Positions 46,804-57,887 of a stretch of 64,000 bases of DNA are shown here, piece after piece. Position numbers and translations under genes: made by a program. The notes below the pieces were generated by a model. The model saw only the letters and a program-made list of their open reading frames with translations, had not been told where the DNA came from and searched no databases. Position 1 is the stretch's first letter. Each line of letters begins with the position of its first letter. This DNA comes from Biscogniauxia marginata (Eukaryota; Ascomycota; Sordariomycetes; Xylariales; Xylariaceae), in NCBI GenBank assembly GCA_022695795.1, contig MU404068.1, forward strand, positions 434,001 through 498,000, written 5' to 3'.

Positions 46804-49456
46804 ATGGGGCGCAAGAAGTTTCGTGTAAGATATGCAATGAATATTACTTCGTATTCAAGGTGCCTTTCTAATCATCGTATCATCATAGGGAGGTCGCAAA
46901 GGCGGTTCCGATCGCCCTCCCCGCAATGGCGGCAACGCGTATCGATCGTATCCCGAAATCGTGAAGGAGCACGAGAGACTCGAACGCTACTACAACTCTC
47001 TCCTCCCCCTTGACGACGCTGAGAAGACCGAGTTCTGGAATGCGCTGAAGAGGGAATTGCCCAATTCCTTTCGCTTTTGCGGATCCAAAGGCCATGCCCT
47101 CGCCGTGAAGCGACTGCTAGAGGAACGATATGCGCCGGAAATCGTCAAGATCCAGCATTACGATGGTCAGCCGGTACAAGCTCCCGAGCCGGTTCCCTGG
47201 TACCCCGACCAACTCGCCTACTCCATGAACACTCCGAAGCAGGTCATACGGAAGTTTCCTCCCTTCGCTGCCTTCCAGAAGTTCCTGGTCTCCGAGACGA
47301 GTGTTGGCAACATTAGCAGACAAGAGCTTGTCAGCATGATCCCGCCGCTAGTTATGGACATTAAACCAGGAATGACCGTTTTGGACCTCTGCGCAGCTCC
47401 GGGAAGCAAATCTGCCCAGTTATTGGAGATGATCCATGTGGGCGAAGAGGCTAGAGTGCGAAAGGTCATGCAATCGTTTGGCGAGACTGCACCTGAGCCG
47501 ATAGACGAACCTGACGCCGACCTCTCAGCGGATCCTAGTGATGATGGCCGGGCAACTGGGCTCCTTATTGCCAATGATGCTGACTATAAGAGATGTCATA
47601 TGTTAGTGCACCAGCTCAAGCGACTTTCGTCTCCAAACCTCCTCGTCACAAACCACGACGCCACTCTTTACCCTACTATACGAATTCGAAAAGACCCGGA
47701 GAGCGCCGATAAGACTCAATACCTCAAGTTTGACCGAATTCTTGCAGACGTGCCCTGTTCGGGAGATGGTACTCTGAGGAAGAACATTAGCCTGTGGAAG
47801 GACTGGCTGCCAGGAAGTGCACTGGGTCTACACTCTACCCAGAGTCGAATTCTGGTCCGAGCTCTCCAGATGCTGAAGGTCGGTGGACGAGTTGTATATT
47901 CGACTTGCAGCATGAACCCTGTTGAGAATGAAGCTGTTATTGCATCTTCCATCGAGCGATGTGGCGGTCCTGACAAGATCGAAATCATCGATTGTAAAGA
48001 CAGACTCCCGCTCCTCAAGCGCTACCAAGGCATGCATCAATGGCAAGTCATGGACAAATCAGGCCGCATCTGGAACAACTGGGAGGAGGTCCAGCAGCAT
48101 GGTCTGACCGCGGGGCAATGGCCCGGGAAGGTGTCAGAAACCATGTTCCCCAGGCCGGACACGAGTGACTGTTCTAGTCTCCCTCTCGACCGCTGCATGC
48201 GAGTTTACGCCCATCAGCAGGACACGGGAGGATTCTTTATCACGGTTCTAGAGAAGAAAGCCGAGTTCAAGGCAAAGCCAGAGACGAAATCACAACCAGA
48301 GACATCAAATGGTGTCATGAATGATAATCTCAGCCCGGAAGAGAAGGTCGCAGCCATGTCGAAAATGGAAATAATAGAGGAGGAGAAAGCGGCTGTTGGA
48401 GAACCTACAGACGAGATCCCGCCCATAGGATCTAAGAGAACTTTGGAAGACGAGGAAGCGGAAATAAATCCAATTCTCAAAAAGCAACGAACAGAAACCC
48501 CACCGATTGAGAGGCCGGAGGAGTCCGAAAGTCAAGCCAAATCCAAATCACCAGCCGTGGATATCAAACCGGAGTCAATTGAAGTAGAAACTCCCGACAC
48601 GAATGCCCAAGTCGATAAACGAATTAGGCGTGCAGATGGAACGTACGAAGAACCGTTCAAGTACTTGTCTCGAGATCACGAGGTGATCAAGAACATACAA
48701 GCATTCTATAATGTGTCGCCTCAGTTTCCTGACGACAGATTCATGGTACGGAACGCTACTGGAGAGCCAGCAAAAGCTATTTATTATACAAGCGCTCTTC
48801 TTAGAGACATTCTCGTGGAAAATGAAGGTCGTGGAATCAAGTTTATCCATGGGGGGGTCAAAATGTTTATGAAGCAGGACGCTCCCTCCGCTGAAGTTTG
48901 CCGGTGGCGAATACAGTCCGAAGGAATGCCCATCATTCATGGATACGTCGGTCCTGAGCGGGTTATTCGCTTAACGAACAAGGAGACCCTCCGCAAGCTT
49001 CTCAAGGAGATGTTCCCCAAGTTTATCGATGACGACTGGAAGAAACTTAACGAGATTGGTGAAAGGGCTAGAGAAATCGGTATGGGCTGCTGTATACTTC
49101 GCATTGAACCTGACGGGAGTGACCCCGCTTTCGCGGAGCGCATGGTTCTTCCATTGTGGAAGAGCTTCCACTCGCTGAACCTGATGTTGCCGAAGGAGGA
49201 CCGCGCGGCCATGTTGCTTCGATTATTCAACGACACTTCACCTGTCATCAACCAGAAGTTGAAGGACACTCCAAAGGAGGCAGAGGCTGCTGATACTACC
49301 ACGAAGGAGGAGACTAAGGGAGAAGCCGATCTTGTAAAAGAAGAGGATGACGAGACCGCCAATAATAACGACGTCAAGGAGGAGATTGCTGCGGATGAGG
49401 CCAAAATGGAAGTAGAAGAGGGAAAGGACGTGGAGGCAGGTAATGCAGCGACCTAG
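46804..49456 (+). CDS. NCL1: tRNA (cytosine-5-)-methyltransferase, NCL1/NSUN2 type
   Basis: S-adenosylmethionine-dependent RNA m5C methyltransferase acting on tRNAs in the nucleus. Two exons: 46804-46824 (MGRKKFR) and 46889-49456, phase 0, intron 64 nt; 862 aa. This start gives the basic Arg/Gly-rich N-terminus GGRKGGSDRPPRNGGN seen in the family; the longer single frame itself begins at GTG. Motifs: SAM-binding DLCAAPGSKSAQLLE, release Cys C297 in DVPCSGDGTLRKN, nucleophile Cys C347 in VYSTCSMNPVENEAV. The mid-region has an acidic and Lys-rich insertion (about 440-590), then a family C-terminal domain (QFPDDRFMVRNATGEPAKAIYY). The tail is very acidic (about 60 residues of Glu/Lys/Asp). It ends 272 bp from the convergent MTG2. 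Confidence 0.94.
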
Positions 49457-49728
49457 AGGAGCCATGAACACGTCTCATTCCAGAGAGACAGGCACCGACG
49501 ATACTGAATCGAGTGGCGATCTAATTAACGGCAGTCCTTGCTAGGAGAGGGAGTGACGGTCAGGCAAAAATGCTTGGACATGTCATTTGGGACCGGCAAA
49601 TTTGTTTGGAATGCCGATTCCATAATGCATGTCATTAGGTATATCGTCTCTATGCCCATAACTTTTCGCTATAGACTGTGTTAGCTAGTTTTACAGGCCA
49701 CCCTTCGAGGGGCTGATGAAATATGGAT

Positions 49729-51600
49729 TCAGTCATCAAGAAGTCCCACTGTCCACTGTACAATCCGATCCACGCCGTGTCCGTTGATGGCACTCACGGG
49801 TATCGCCGCACAGTCCTTACTCCAAGCGTCCTCGACCCCGCTGGGGTGCGGCTCCCGACCGTCCGTGACAGCATCCAGGTATTCCTTCAGCCGGGCGTAG
49901 TTGTCCTGGGTCTGGGGCAGATCGCCCTTGGTGGCGACCACGTACCACGGCTTGGCAGCGATGTCCAAGCCCGTCTGGCCCTGGGATGACACCTCGGGTA
50001 GATCCGCCACGATCATCGTCTGCCCCATGCGCATTCTCCCTCTTCCCGCGCCCCCGCTGCTGCCATCCCCTTCCCAGTCGATCCGCGACGCGACCTCGCG
50101 CTCCTTCTCCTCCTGCTCGCGCATGCGCGCGTACAGCCCGACCTCGGTCCACAGCGACTTGAGGGCGGCGACGGCGTCGCCGGCGCTCAGGTCGACGACG
50201 AAGGCGAGCACGCCGGCGCGCTCGACGTGGCGCAGGAAGGCGATGCCCAGGCCGTAGTCGAGATGCGCGCCCTCGATAAGGCCCGGGATGTCGGCGACGG
50301 TGAAGCGCGTGCGGGGCTCAGGGCCGGCGCCGATCTGCTCGGGCTGGGCGACGACGACGGAGCCGTAGGCGGCGTCGCGGACGAGGGCGTGGGGCGGGGG
50401 GCGCGAGGGCTTGGGCGTCGGCACGGGCAGGCCCCGGTAGTTATCGAGCACGACGGTGCCGATGTTGGGCTGCAGCGTGGTGAAGGCCCAGGCGCCGACG
50501 CGGGCGCGGCTGCGCGTCAGTGCCCGCAGGAGCGTGCTCTTGCCCGCGTTCGGGAGGCCCACGAGGCCCACGTCCGCGAGCAGCTTGAGCTCGAACTCTA
50601 GCTGCATGCTCACGGCCCGCTCGCCCTTGGTCGCGAAGAGCGGCCGCGGCCGGTCCTTGGACACGAAGTGCGGGTTCCCTAGCCCCCCGACGCCGCCCGC
50701 TGCCAGGAGCAGGGGCCGGGGCGTCGGCTTCGACAGGTCCAGGTATATCGGGGCCTCGGGCTGCGCGAATAGGCGCTCGCGCCGCGGGAGTCGGGGCAGC
50801 GTTAGGTTACGCCGCTCGCTAGTGGATATGCCCGGGTATAGGATGAACTTGTCGAGGTTGGGGTTCTCGGGCGGGTCGGGGAGCTCCAGAGCTGCGCGGA
50901 CGGCGTCCGGGTCGGCGACGCTCTCGCCGCGCTCTTCGGCGGCGGCGGCGGCCTTGGCCTCGGCGTCGCGCACGAGGCGCTCGTACTCGCGCTCCTTGGC
51001 GCGGGCCTGGCGGTAGAGGGCCTGCTCCTCGACGGCGGGGTCGACGCGGGCGATCTCGCGCACGACGGTGCCGACGGGGACCTGGATGACGACGTCGTCG
51101 CCGCGGGCGCCGCCGCGGCTGCGGCCCTGGCCCATCTTGCCGCGGCCGGCGCGCACGATGCGGCGCCGCGCCAGCTTGTGCAGCGACGTCTCGCCCCGCA
51201 CCGCCTGCACGTACACGTTGCCGCCGTGCCCGCCGTCGCCGCCGTTCGCCGGCCCGTCCGCCAGGAAGATCTCCCGCAGGAACGAGATGCACCCGTGCCC
51301 CCCGCCGCCGGCGTGGATCGTGACCTTGGCCTTGTCGGCGAAGCTCGCGAGGGCGTAGTCGTCCGGGGGCGGGTTCAGGCGGGAAGGGGGCAGGTCGTCG
51401 CTCGAGGAGGAGACCGAGGTGTCGGTCGTGGTGGTGGGGGCGTCGCCGTCGAGAGAGCTACTGCTGGGTCCTAGGGTCGTAATGCCGGCGGCGGCTTTTG
51501 CTATGCGGGAGGACGCTGCCGATCGTGTCATCGAGCGGAAGAGAGTCGGGTAGAGGAAAGGGAGGAGCATCCCCGGGCTAGATGGACATCTGGGAGGCAT
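49729..51600 (-). CDS. MTG2: Mitochondrial ribosome-assembly GTPase of the Obg family
   Basis: Obg/CgtA GTPase needed for assembly of the mitochondrial large ribosomal subunit. Single exon; the ATG at 51600 (MPPRCPSS) gives 623 aa, because the frame above it begins at TTG. The N-terminus (about 50 residues) is Arg/Ser-rich, fitting import into mitochondria. The glycine-rich Obg fold follows: FADKAKVTIHAGGGGHGCISF, GPANGGDGGHGGNVYVQ and GRGKMGQGRSRGGARGDDVVIQVPVGT, interrupted by an Ala/Glu/Arg-rich insertion. The GTPase domain starts near residue 347: G1 GLPNAGKST, switch AFTTLQPNIG, G3 DIPGLIEGAH and G4 written TKGD instead of NKxD. Third codon positions are almost all G or C, so long shadow frames occur on the other strand. 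Start 51570 is an alternative. Confidence 0.93.
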   Translation of the reverse strand: MPPRCPSSPGMLLPFLYPTLFRSMTRSAASSRIAKAAAGITTLGPSSSSLDGDAPTTTTDTSVSSSSDDLPPSRLNPPPDDYALASFADKAKVTIHAGGGGHGCISFLREIFLADGPANGGDGGHGGNVYVQAVRGETSLHKLARRRIVRAGRGKMGQGRSRGGARGDDVVIQVPVGTVVREIARVDPAVEEQALYRQARAKEREYERLVRDAEAKAAAAAEERGESVADPDAVRAALELPDPPENPNLDKFILYPGISTSERRNLTLPRLPRRERLFAQPEAPIYLDLSKPTPRPLLLAAGGVGGLGNPHFVSKDRPRPLFATKGERAVSMQLEFELKLLADVGLVGLPNAGKSTLLRALTRSRARVGAWAFTTLQPNIGTVVLDNYRGLPVPTPKPSRPPPHALVRDAAYGSVVVAQPEQIGAGPEPRTRFTVADIPGLIEGAHLDYGLGIAFLRHVERAGVLAFVVDLSAGDAVAALKSLWTEVGLYARMREQEEKEREVASRIDWEGDGSSGGAGRGRMRMGQTMIVADLPEVSSQGQTGLDIAAKPWYVVATKGDLPQTQDNYARLKEYLDAVTDGREPHPSGVEDAWSKDCAAIPVSAINGHGVDRIVQWTVGLLDD

Positions 51601-52201
51601 TTTGAGCGGTCGGTCAGTCAAGACCCATTTTCCATCCTTCCCTCCCAATTTTTTTTTCTTTTTCTTTTCCCTTCTCTTTTACGTTAGGTTATCACCATCA
51701 CAAAGTTTGAAGGATAGGCACATGTGTGTGTGCGTTTGAGCGAGTAGCGGCAATTGAAATTTCGGAGCGATAAGATAAGGAAACCCCTAGGTTGGGTACG
51801 GTAAGTAAGGCTAGGCCCAGTTGAGGCATAGCGTTCGGCACGTACCCGGAGTTCGCACCGCGCCGGTCATAAGCTCAATCGTATTCTCCATCGTGCTTAC
51901 TCAACTAAGTACCTACCCCTCCTCCTCCTCCCCACAGACATATGACATCGTATCTCACACGACCAACAACACATCGGAAGAGTTGGACAGTGTTGATACC
52001 TAGTTTTCAACAGGAACGCGGTTGGGATATATACGCAAGATTAAGTCATCAATCAAGAACTTTTTCGGAACCAATTGGCGCGTATGGTCCATAATCCCAG
52101 GGTCTACTAGGAGCCGCTAGACGCGCCGGAAGATACTAGGTAAGCTACCAGCTAATCAAGTGTAGCAGAAGCGGTGTGCGCAGCATTTGGATGAGCATCC
52201 T

Positions 52202-52215
52202 GGTACCTAGGTACC
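52202..52215. repeat. 14-bp palindrome GGTACCTAGGTACC, second copy
   Basis: Identical to the copy at 25970-25983, here in the region upstream of MTG2. It contains the core TACCTAGGTA. Confidence 0.8.
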
Positions 52216-52422
52216 TGACTATACAAAGAGAGGGGCTATAGGTCATACAGATGTACAACACCTACCGAATCTACTGACGTAACTAAACCTATACCTTAAG
52301 TAGTACAAAACCGTAAAGTATCAGGCTATGCAAAGGCTTATAAGCCTCTCTCATTTTCACATGTCCATTTTTATTCTAATTACTTTTTTTGTTGTTGTTG
52401 TTTTGGTCGTTCCCCTAAATAC

Positions 52423-52470
52423 ATATGTACGTACGTATGCATGTATGTACGTACGTAAGTAAGTAAGTAT
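52423..52470. repeat. GTAC/GTAT/GTAA tetranucleotide repeat tract
   Basis: An imperfect run of units such as GTAC, GTAT and GTAA, partly self-complementary. A microsatellite in the MTG2 upstream region. Confidence 0.7.
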
Positions 52471-53540
52471 TTATGTACTTAACCTGGTAGGTTAAGCTTA
52501 AGCTTAATATTTCTTAATTCTGTCTTGAAACAAATCAGTCTCCTTCTTCCTGTCGTCGGGTCCAAGCTTCTCCAGTTCTTATACCTTATGTACTTCTCTC
52601 AACTCCCACTTTTTCTTCTTATTCTCTACATCTTCAACATTGAATCCCCCCCCAGTCGTGATTTGAACTTGGTTCGCGCGGCAACAGTCGGGCGGATCAT
52701 GCAGACATACTCGATCGGGTTACTCTCATGCACACTGCATACTACTAGTTAATCCGGCCGCTTATTCGAGCCACGACAGTCAAATTTTCTGTGCTGTGGC
52801 CGAACGTGGACGTGCCTCGCTCCTCTCCCGCTCGTCGAGCCTGTGCTTTGGGCTCCGCTGGGCAGTCGCACTTGCAACCTCTCCGCCGTCCCGTCATCGT
52901 CAATTGGTCTCTAGTGCAACTTGATCGCTGCACGACGAGCTTCCTGGGCGACGTCGATCCGCCGACTCTTCTGCTGGACCGACTGCCAGTTCATCTCGCT
53001 CGCTCGACCTCTGCACACATTCGCAGCCTGTGTCTGCCTCCCTCGCATACCCCACACTCCCATACGAGCGCTATCTCTCGCTCTCTCTGTCTCGCTCCGT
53101 GCCACCGATCATATCGGCTCGCTAACCTCCCACTCTCTCTCACTTCCCCCCATTTGCTGCCCTCGACGCCTTTCGCCGCACGTAACAGCAAAAAAGAGGG
53201 CGGTCAACCTTTCTGCCCTCCTGCAGGCCAGTGACAAGCTAGCCATTGACTGAACACCTGTCGTCCAATTCCCCTCTCTTACGTCCACGCCGTCTGCTGC
53301 AACTCGACTGCTGCGTTGTTGCTTGCTCTCTCGTCACTTGCTCTTCATAACACAGGTCAGTCTCTTCTTCACTTCGTCTTTGCCCCTCTCGTCCTACTCT
53401 TTTTCTTGTGATGGACCCTTCCGGGTCGCTATGTGAACTACGTTGTATCCTATCCTCTCGCCTTCCGTCCTCACCACCTATGCACACCGCTTCTACACTC
53501 CGGCTCCCATTCCTGCCGCCTCCGGCTTCTCGCCGCTAAA

Positions 53541-54345
53541 ATGTATAACAACAAGGAGAAATCACGCAAGTCCGTCATCAGAATGGACCCGGACTGTGCC
53601 ATCTGCCATGCACCCGCCAACCTCGCCTGTGATTGCGAGGCGAAAGGCCTCGAGGTTGCTGTGCGGCAGGCAGAGTCCCGCATGATGCAATCGGTATACA
53701 ATGACATACGGTACGAAGATTTCCATCTTAGCTAGCCTTGGCCCGAGAACGTCGGCCTCCCCGAGCCCTCCAGCGTAGTTCGATCTTTTCATTAATGCTC
53801 CCTGTAGTTCCTGGGTCCGAGCACATGCTCAAGACTACATCCTAGAGTACTTCAGGTTACTCACTGAGCGGCGAAAAGCTGCACACTCTTCACATCTAGA
53901 GCGGTTGACCGCCCACGCCTATCATTATTTTCATGCACCCCCGCATCCGAACGAGATCGCCGCCGCCCAGGCAACTCTCAAGCGAGGAATCGATGAGGAC
54001 TGGCAGTCGAGCGTCCAACGGTATCCCGAAGTGCTGGAGTATTTTTATAGCTTGGTCGAGCTGACGCTACCCGGCGATGACGAGCCGGCCGTCAAGGATC
54101 CCCCGCTGAGTGCATTGAGCGGATCACGGAAGGCTAGCAGACGGAGCTCGACTGTGGCCCCCGAGAGCCATTACGAGAGAGAACGAAACCCTCTGGCTAG
54201 GAGAACGCCGCCGCCGCCTATCGAGAGAAGGACACCTGCACCGGTAATGGGAAATCCACTCGCACCCACGCAGCAGCAAACTTCGAGAAGACATAGCTTC
54301 CGGCCTCCTACAGCCCCTCCACAAAGTTATTACGGTGGTTATTGA
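53541..54345 (+). CDS. Conserved-looking CxxC hypothetical protein, 235 aa
   Basis: No named function recognised. Exons 53541-53710 and 53808-54345, intron 97 nt (GTACGA...TAG); the splice joins NDIRSWVRAHAQDYILEYF in phase. The N-terminus has a basic leader and the cysteine cluster MDPDCAICHAPANLACDCEAK (spacing C-x2-C, then C-x-C), which may bind one zinc. A helical, well-ordered middle follows: VRQAESRMMQSVYNDIR, LTERRKAAHSSHLERL and the His/Tyr-rich HAYHYFHAPPHPNEIAAAQ, then WQSSVQRYPEVLEYFYSLVEL. The last 80 residues are Arg/Pro/Ser-rich and disordered. The start is an ATG directly after a long pyrimidine-rich leader. My recollection is that similar proteins are widespread in filamentous ascomycetes, but I cannot verify it. 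Confidence 0.8.
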
Positions 54346-55703
54346 CTAGCACCACCTGGAGAGAGTTATCAAAAACTTCCTCTAGGGCCATGACTTGGGT
54401 ATTCTACAGCGGTGCATACAAATCATATCATATAGCTCGGTTCTTCCAGCCTTGGCCTATACGATGACGCACTGAGTCTCTGACCCCCCAAAAATTAAGA
54501 CAAAAAAAACTGGAACGCAAAACGCGGAACCACTTGACATCACTTATAACTTTACAAATCTTGACTCCGGATGGAGCACGATAAAAAAAGAGAATAACGA
54601 AATTTATTTTCACGAGGATATGAACCATACACATGATACGACGACATTTGTTGCATGTATGGAAGAGGAGGAGATACCAGCCCGGATTTACAATTCTGCA
54701 TAGCGGCGGCACTCAACCACTTATGGCATCATTTTAGCCTTTTTTTATTATCTTTTACTTCTACGTTGACCACCGTTTCTTTTGTCATTATTTTTGTATC
54801 GGATGGAAATTTGTTTTTTTGATATTTCTCTCTTTTTACTTCTCGGGATCTCGGGTTAGCAATTCCCGGCTCGATACTCGGTCTATTATTACATGGCTTC
54901 ATTGGCGTTTCTGGAGTTGTCGCGAGACAACGGATGTGTGATTTTGGGATGGACTTGACTGGCGAATTTGGGAGCTGAGGAGCGTTTTACCTGTCTATCG
55001 AACTATCTGTCCGCCTCTCAGCCAACCTACCTATCATCTGCCTGCCCATTTACATGTTCGAACTTCTATAGGCTGTGTCCTGCGAGGTTGGGCTTTATAT
55101 TTACCTAGGCACTCAACATCAGGATCTAGCTCAGAACGGGGTTATCTAGAAGGCTTATTCGGGTACCAAAGGATCACGCCCAAGTACCTTGACGCCAATA
55201 AAGCAAGTTCTGCATGTTGTGCATGTTTTTTGAGATTTGCGTAGGTATCCTTGTCGACGTGAGTACCTGTTATAGGTCATGTGATTGGAGCCGAGAAAAG
55301 GTGCGTTCAGCAACTGACTACCTAAGTCGGCTTTTATGCGACGCCCATCTTTTCTCCCGACCTAACTATCTACATGATATGTATGCAGTCAACCCTGTTG
55401 CCCACTCGGATGCCCGGTTTTGCTACTCCAACGGGATGTATGTCATGCACGTGGCGTATCACTCACGCATTCTCCTGCTCCCCAAGGGAGCCGCAAAATG
55501 ACGAACACGTAGTCCAGACTCCTGGTAGGGACGGATCGGTAGATTACGACGCGTCCCTCTCAGAGTACGCTTCCTTCCACTGCCTACCGGTACCCTCCAC
55601 GGCACTTTATTCGATATTGCCTGTTTTATCTCACGCGCGGGAAATAGATGATGGCCAGTGACGACTTTCTCGACCTTCTACTGTTTATGGTAGATAGACC
55701 AGA

Positions 55704-55726
55704 TAGGTAGGTAGGTAGGTAGGTAG
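55704..55726. repeat. (TAGG)n microsatellite
   Basis: Nearly six exact TAGG units. It is close in sequence to the palindrome half site CTAGGTA found repeatedly nearby. Confidence 0.85.
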
Positions 55727-56426
55727 ATAACCATCTATGCAAGCCGTGTGCCGGTTCTAGGATTGGATTGTCTAGGTACATGTTAGAACAAATATAACAT
55801 CACTGTCTTGTTTTTCAGACCTAAGCCTAAGCCCACAGAGAGGAAACCAAAGAAGAAGGATATTATTAATAAGAAGACGAGGAGAGTAGCTTCCTAAAAT
55901 AAATAATAGCTGAGAAACAAAAAACAAAAAATTATATTAATAATAATTAGATATCGTGAATGAGACATGGCGTGTTAGGATGATAAGACAGACGATGATA
56001 TGGGATCACCACGATGATAGATTGCGAGATCGATAGCCGCGATACGCGTTTTTCTTTCACCGGTCTCGTGTCTTCTCGTATCGTCTCGCGTTTCTCCCAA
56101 CTTTGCCAGTTGCTTACTTACTTACCTACCTCTCACTTCTGCTTTTGCTTTTGCTTTTTTGGCCTAAAAAGAACCCAATCAACCCCATCTTTTACCAAGA
56201 CACACACGACCCGACTTCCCGTATCTGTGTCCCGACTTCGTCCGTCTATCATCCCATCCAGCCTGAGCAAAAAGTCCGTCCAGTCAGCCAGTCCACTGCA
56301 GTCAAGTGAAAGTGAGAGTGCAGCAGCACCCCGGTTTCCACCCTTCCCTCCCCCCCCCCTTCCCTTCTCCCCAGCCTACATGCATATATACCTACATATG
56401 TACAGAATAGAGTAAAGATTAGGGCG

Positions 56427-56444
56427 GAGAGAGAGAGAGAGAGA
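56427..56444. repeat. (GA)9 microsatellite
   Basis: Nine GA units on the plus strand followed by further purine-rich DNA. Confidence 0.85.
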
Positions 56445-56640
56445 TAGAGAGGTATCATACATACAACAAGCAACATGATCACGTCAAGATAAAAAGAAAA
56501 ATAGAATTTCCTACCCATTAAAGCTCTACACTTCTTTTCAACCCTACCTACCTACCTACCTTTCTACCAACCAAAATATCAGCAAGCAAAAATAAAAAGA
56601 CCTCCGCTCGAGCCCAAACATACGCGAAACCCAACGCCAT

Positions 56641-56690
56641 CTCTCTCTCTCTTCCTCCCCCCCTCCCCCCCTTCCTCTCTATCTGCCATT
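56641..56690. repeat. Polypyrimidine tract
   Basis: About 40 consecutive C/T bases on the plus strand, flanked by further pyrimidine-rich blocks. It could form triplex or other non-B DNA, by inference. Confidence 0.7.
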
Positions 56691-57887
56691 ATCTCTCCTA
56701 CACATACCCAAATCCGGGTCCGCTTCCCCCACCCCCTCCCCCCTTTTCCCCTCAAACCCCATATCCCCATTCATGTCCCGGCACGCGGAACATTTTACTG
56801 GAGACACACGATGGAGCAAGAGAAAAGCCTCCCAAAAAGTCCCCCGAAAGGTATGCGCGACACATGACTACGACGAACGAACAACACTGCGATAACGGCA
56901 GGCAAACAATGGGCAACTCACATCATGCGGGCCGTCACGGGGACTTTTCTCGGGGTGGAGGAGGAGGAAGAGAGAGAAATTTGGGGGGGGTTGGCGGTGG
57001 CGGTTTCAAAGATGAATGATAGACGTTGCCATCACCGAACAAGCGAGATAAATAAATAAATAAACCTCAAGTTATCATATAGCAATGCTCTGTATATATA
57101 TATAATTCATCGACATAAGAAAAACTGCTAACAAATGTACTGCTTTTTCGTGTAAAAAGGTCTATTCCGAACCAAACCAGGTAGGTATGGGGTAGAGAAA
57201 TATCAAGCTAGACATGCATATATATTTACCTAGGTAGATATGACGATATGTTATTAGCACGTGCAATCACGTAAGGAAATGGAAATGGGAGAAAAAGTAG
57301 GGTCCATCTGACGGGAGGATTTGAAAGGGGCGGAGCTAAGAAGGGACGGGACGAAGCCGTCTTACTTCAGTCTAAATAACGAGATCGCCCATGAAGGAAG
57401 AAGGATGGACGGATGGTAGCTTGGGCAGCTAGGAATCCCCCTAAACAGTGGATCTTACGTGAAGTGTTCACACAACCTAGTCATACTGGGAAGAAACGCG
57501 GGTGCTTCCTTTTTTCTTCGCAGTGTTGATTTAGGGTTTGGATGCAGATGCGCTCTTTTATTTCGCGATTTAATAGCCTGATTAACCTAAGGTCATAGGG
57601 TTATTTAGGGTAGGCTACGTATATATAAATAATTGGAGGGAAGAGAAGGAGGCAATAATGTAGTACAGAGAAACGCCTCGGTTCTTGGTAGGGATGAAGG
57701 TGATGGTCGTGATGCTTTAGGTAGTATGTAAATTCTTCATGTCTCGAAACTCCTCCCCACGGCGTCCTAGAGCCTCATCGGGTTCGGGCACAATCCGTGC
57801 CCGGATCTTGCCAGGTTCCTCGAGACTCGGGTCGGCAGTATCGGTCGACTTCTTCGCAAGGAGCGGCTGGGAGGACTGGTTGGAGTC

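Larger units (their letters stand above)
51601..53540. other. Divergent intergenic region, 1.9 kb
   Basis: Holds the promoters of MTG2 (minus) and of the CxxC gene (plus). It contains the 14-bp palindrome at 52202-52215, a GTAC/GTAT tetranucleotide stretch at about 52423-52470, and a pyrimidine-rich leader (CTCTCTCGCTCTCTC type) at about 53070-53160. Short open frames over the leader are low-complexity and are not called. Confidence 0.5.
54346..57887. other. 3.5-kb stretch with no gene, strand-biased low-complexity DNA
   Basis: No supported coding region. The left end should hold the 3' UTR of the CxxC gene and the right end that of BFR1. The interior is dominated by simple sequence: (TAGG)n at 55704-55726, (GA)9 at 56427-56444 and long pyrimidine tracts on the plus strand at 56330-56375, 56641-56690 and 56731-56757. 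A TACCTAGGTA palindrome lies at 57227-57236. It could include a non-coding transcript, but nothing proves it. Confidence 0.4.

Noticed and set aside
49817..51474. Several plus-strand frames antisense to MTG2
   Set aside because: Same G+C effect; only the minus frame has Obg and GTPase motifs.
52650..52720. Possible minus-strand tRNA end (GTTCAAATC)
   Set aside because: The T-stem does not pair and no cloverleaf could be drawn.
52791..53253. Open frames of 110-147 codons in the pyrimidine-rich leader
   Set aside because: Ser/Leu/Pro/Arg low-complexity translation from CT-rich DNA; more likely promoter and 5' UTR of the gene at 53541.
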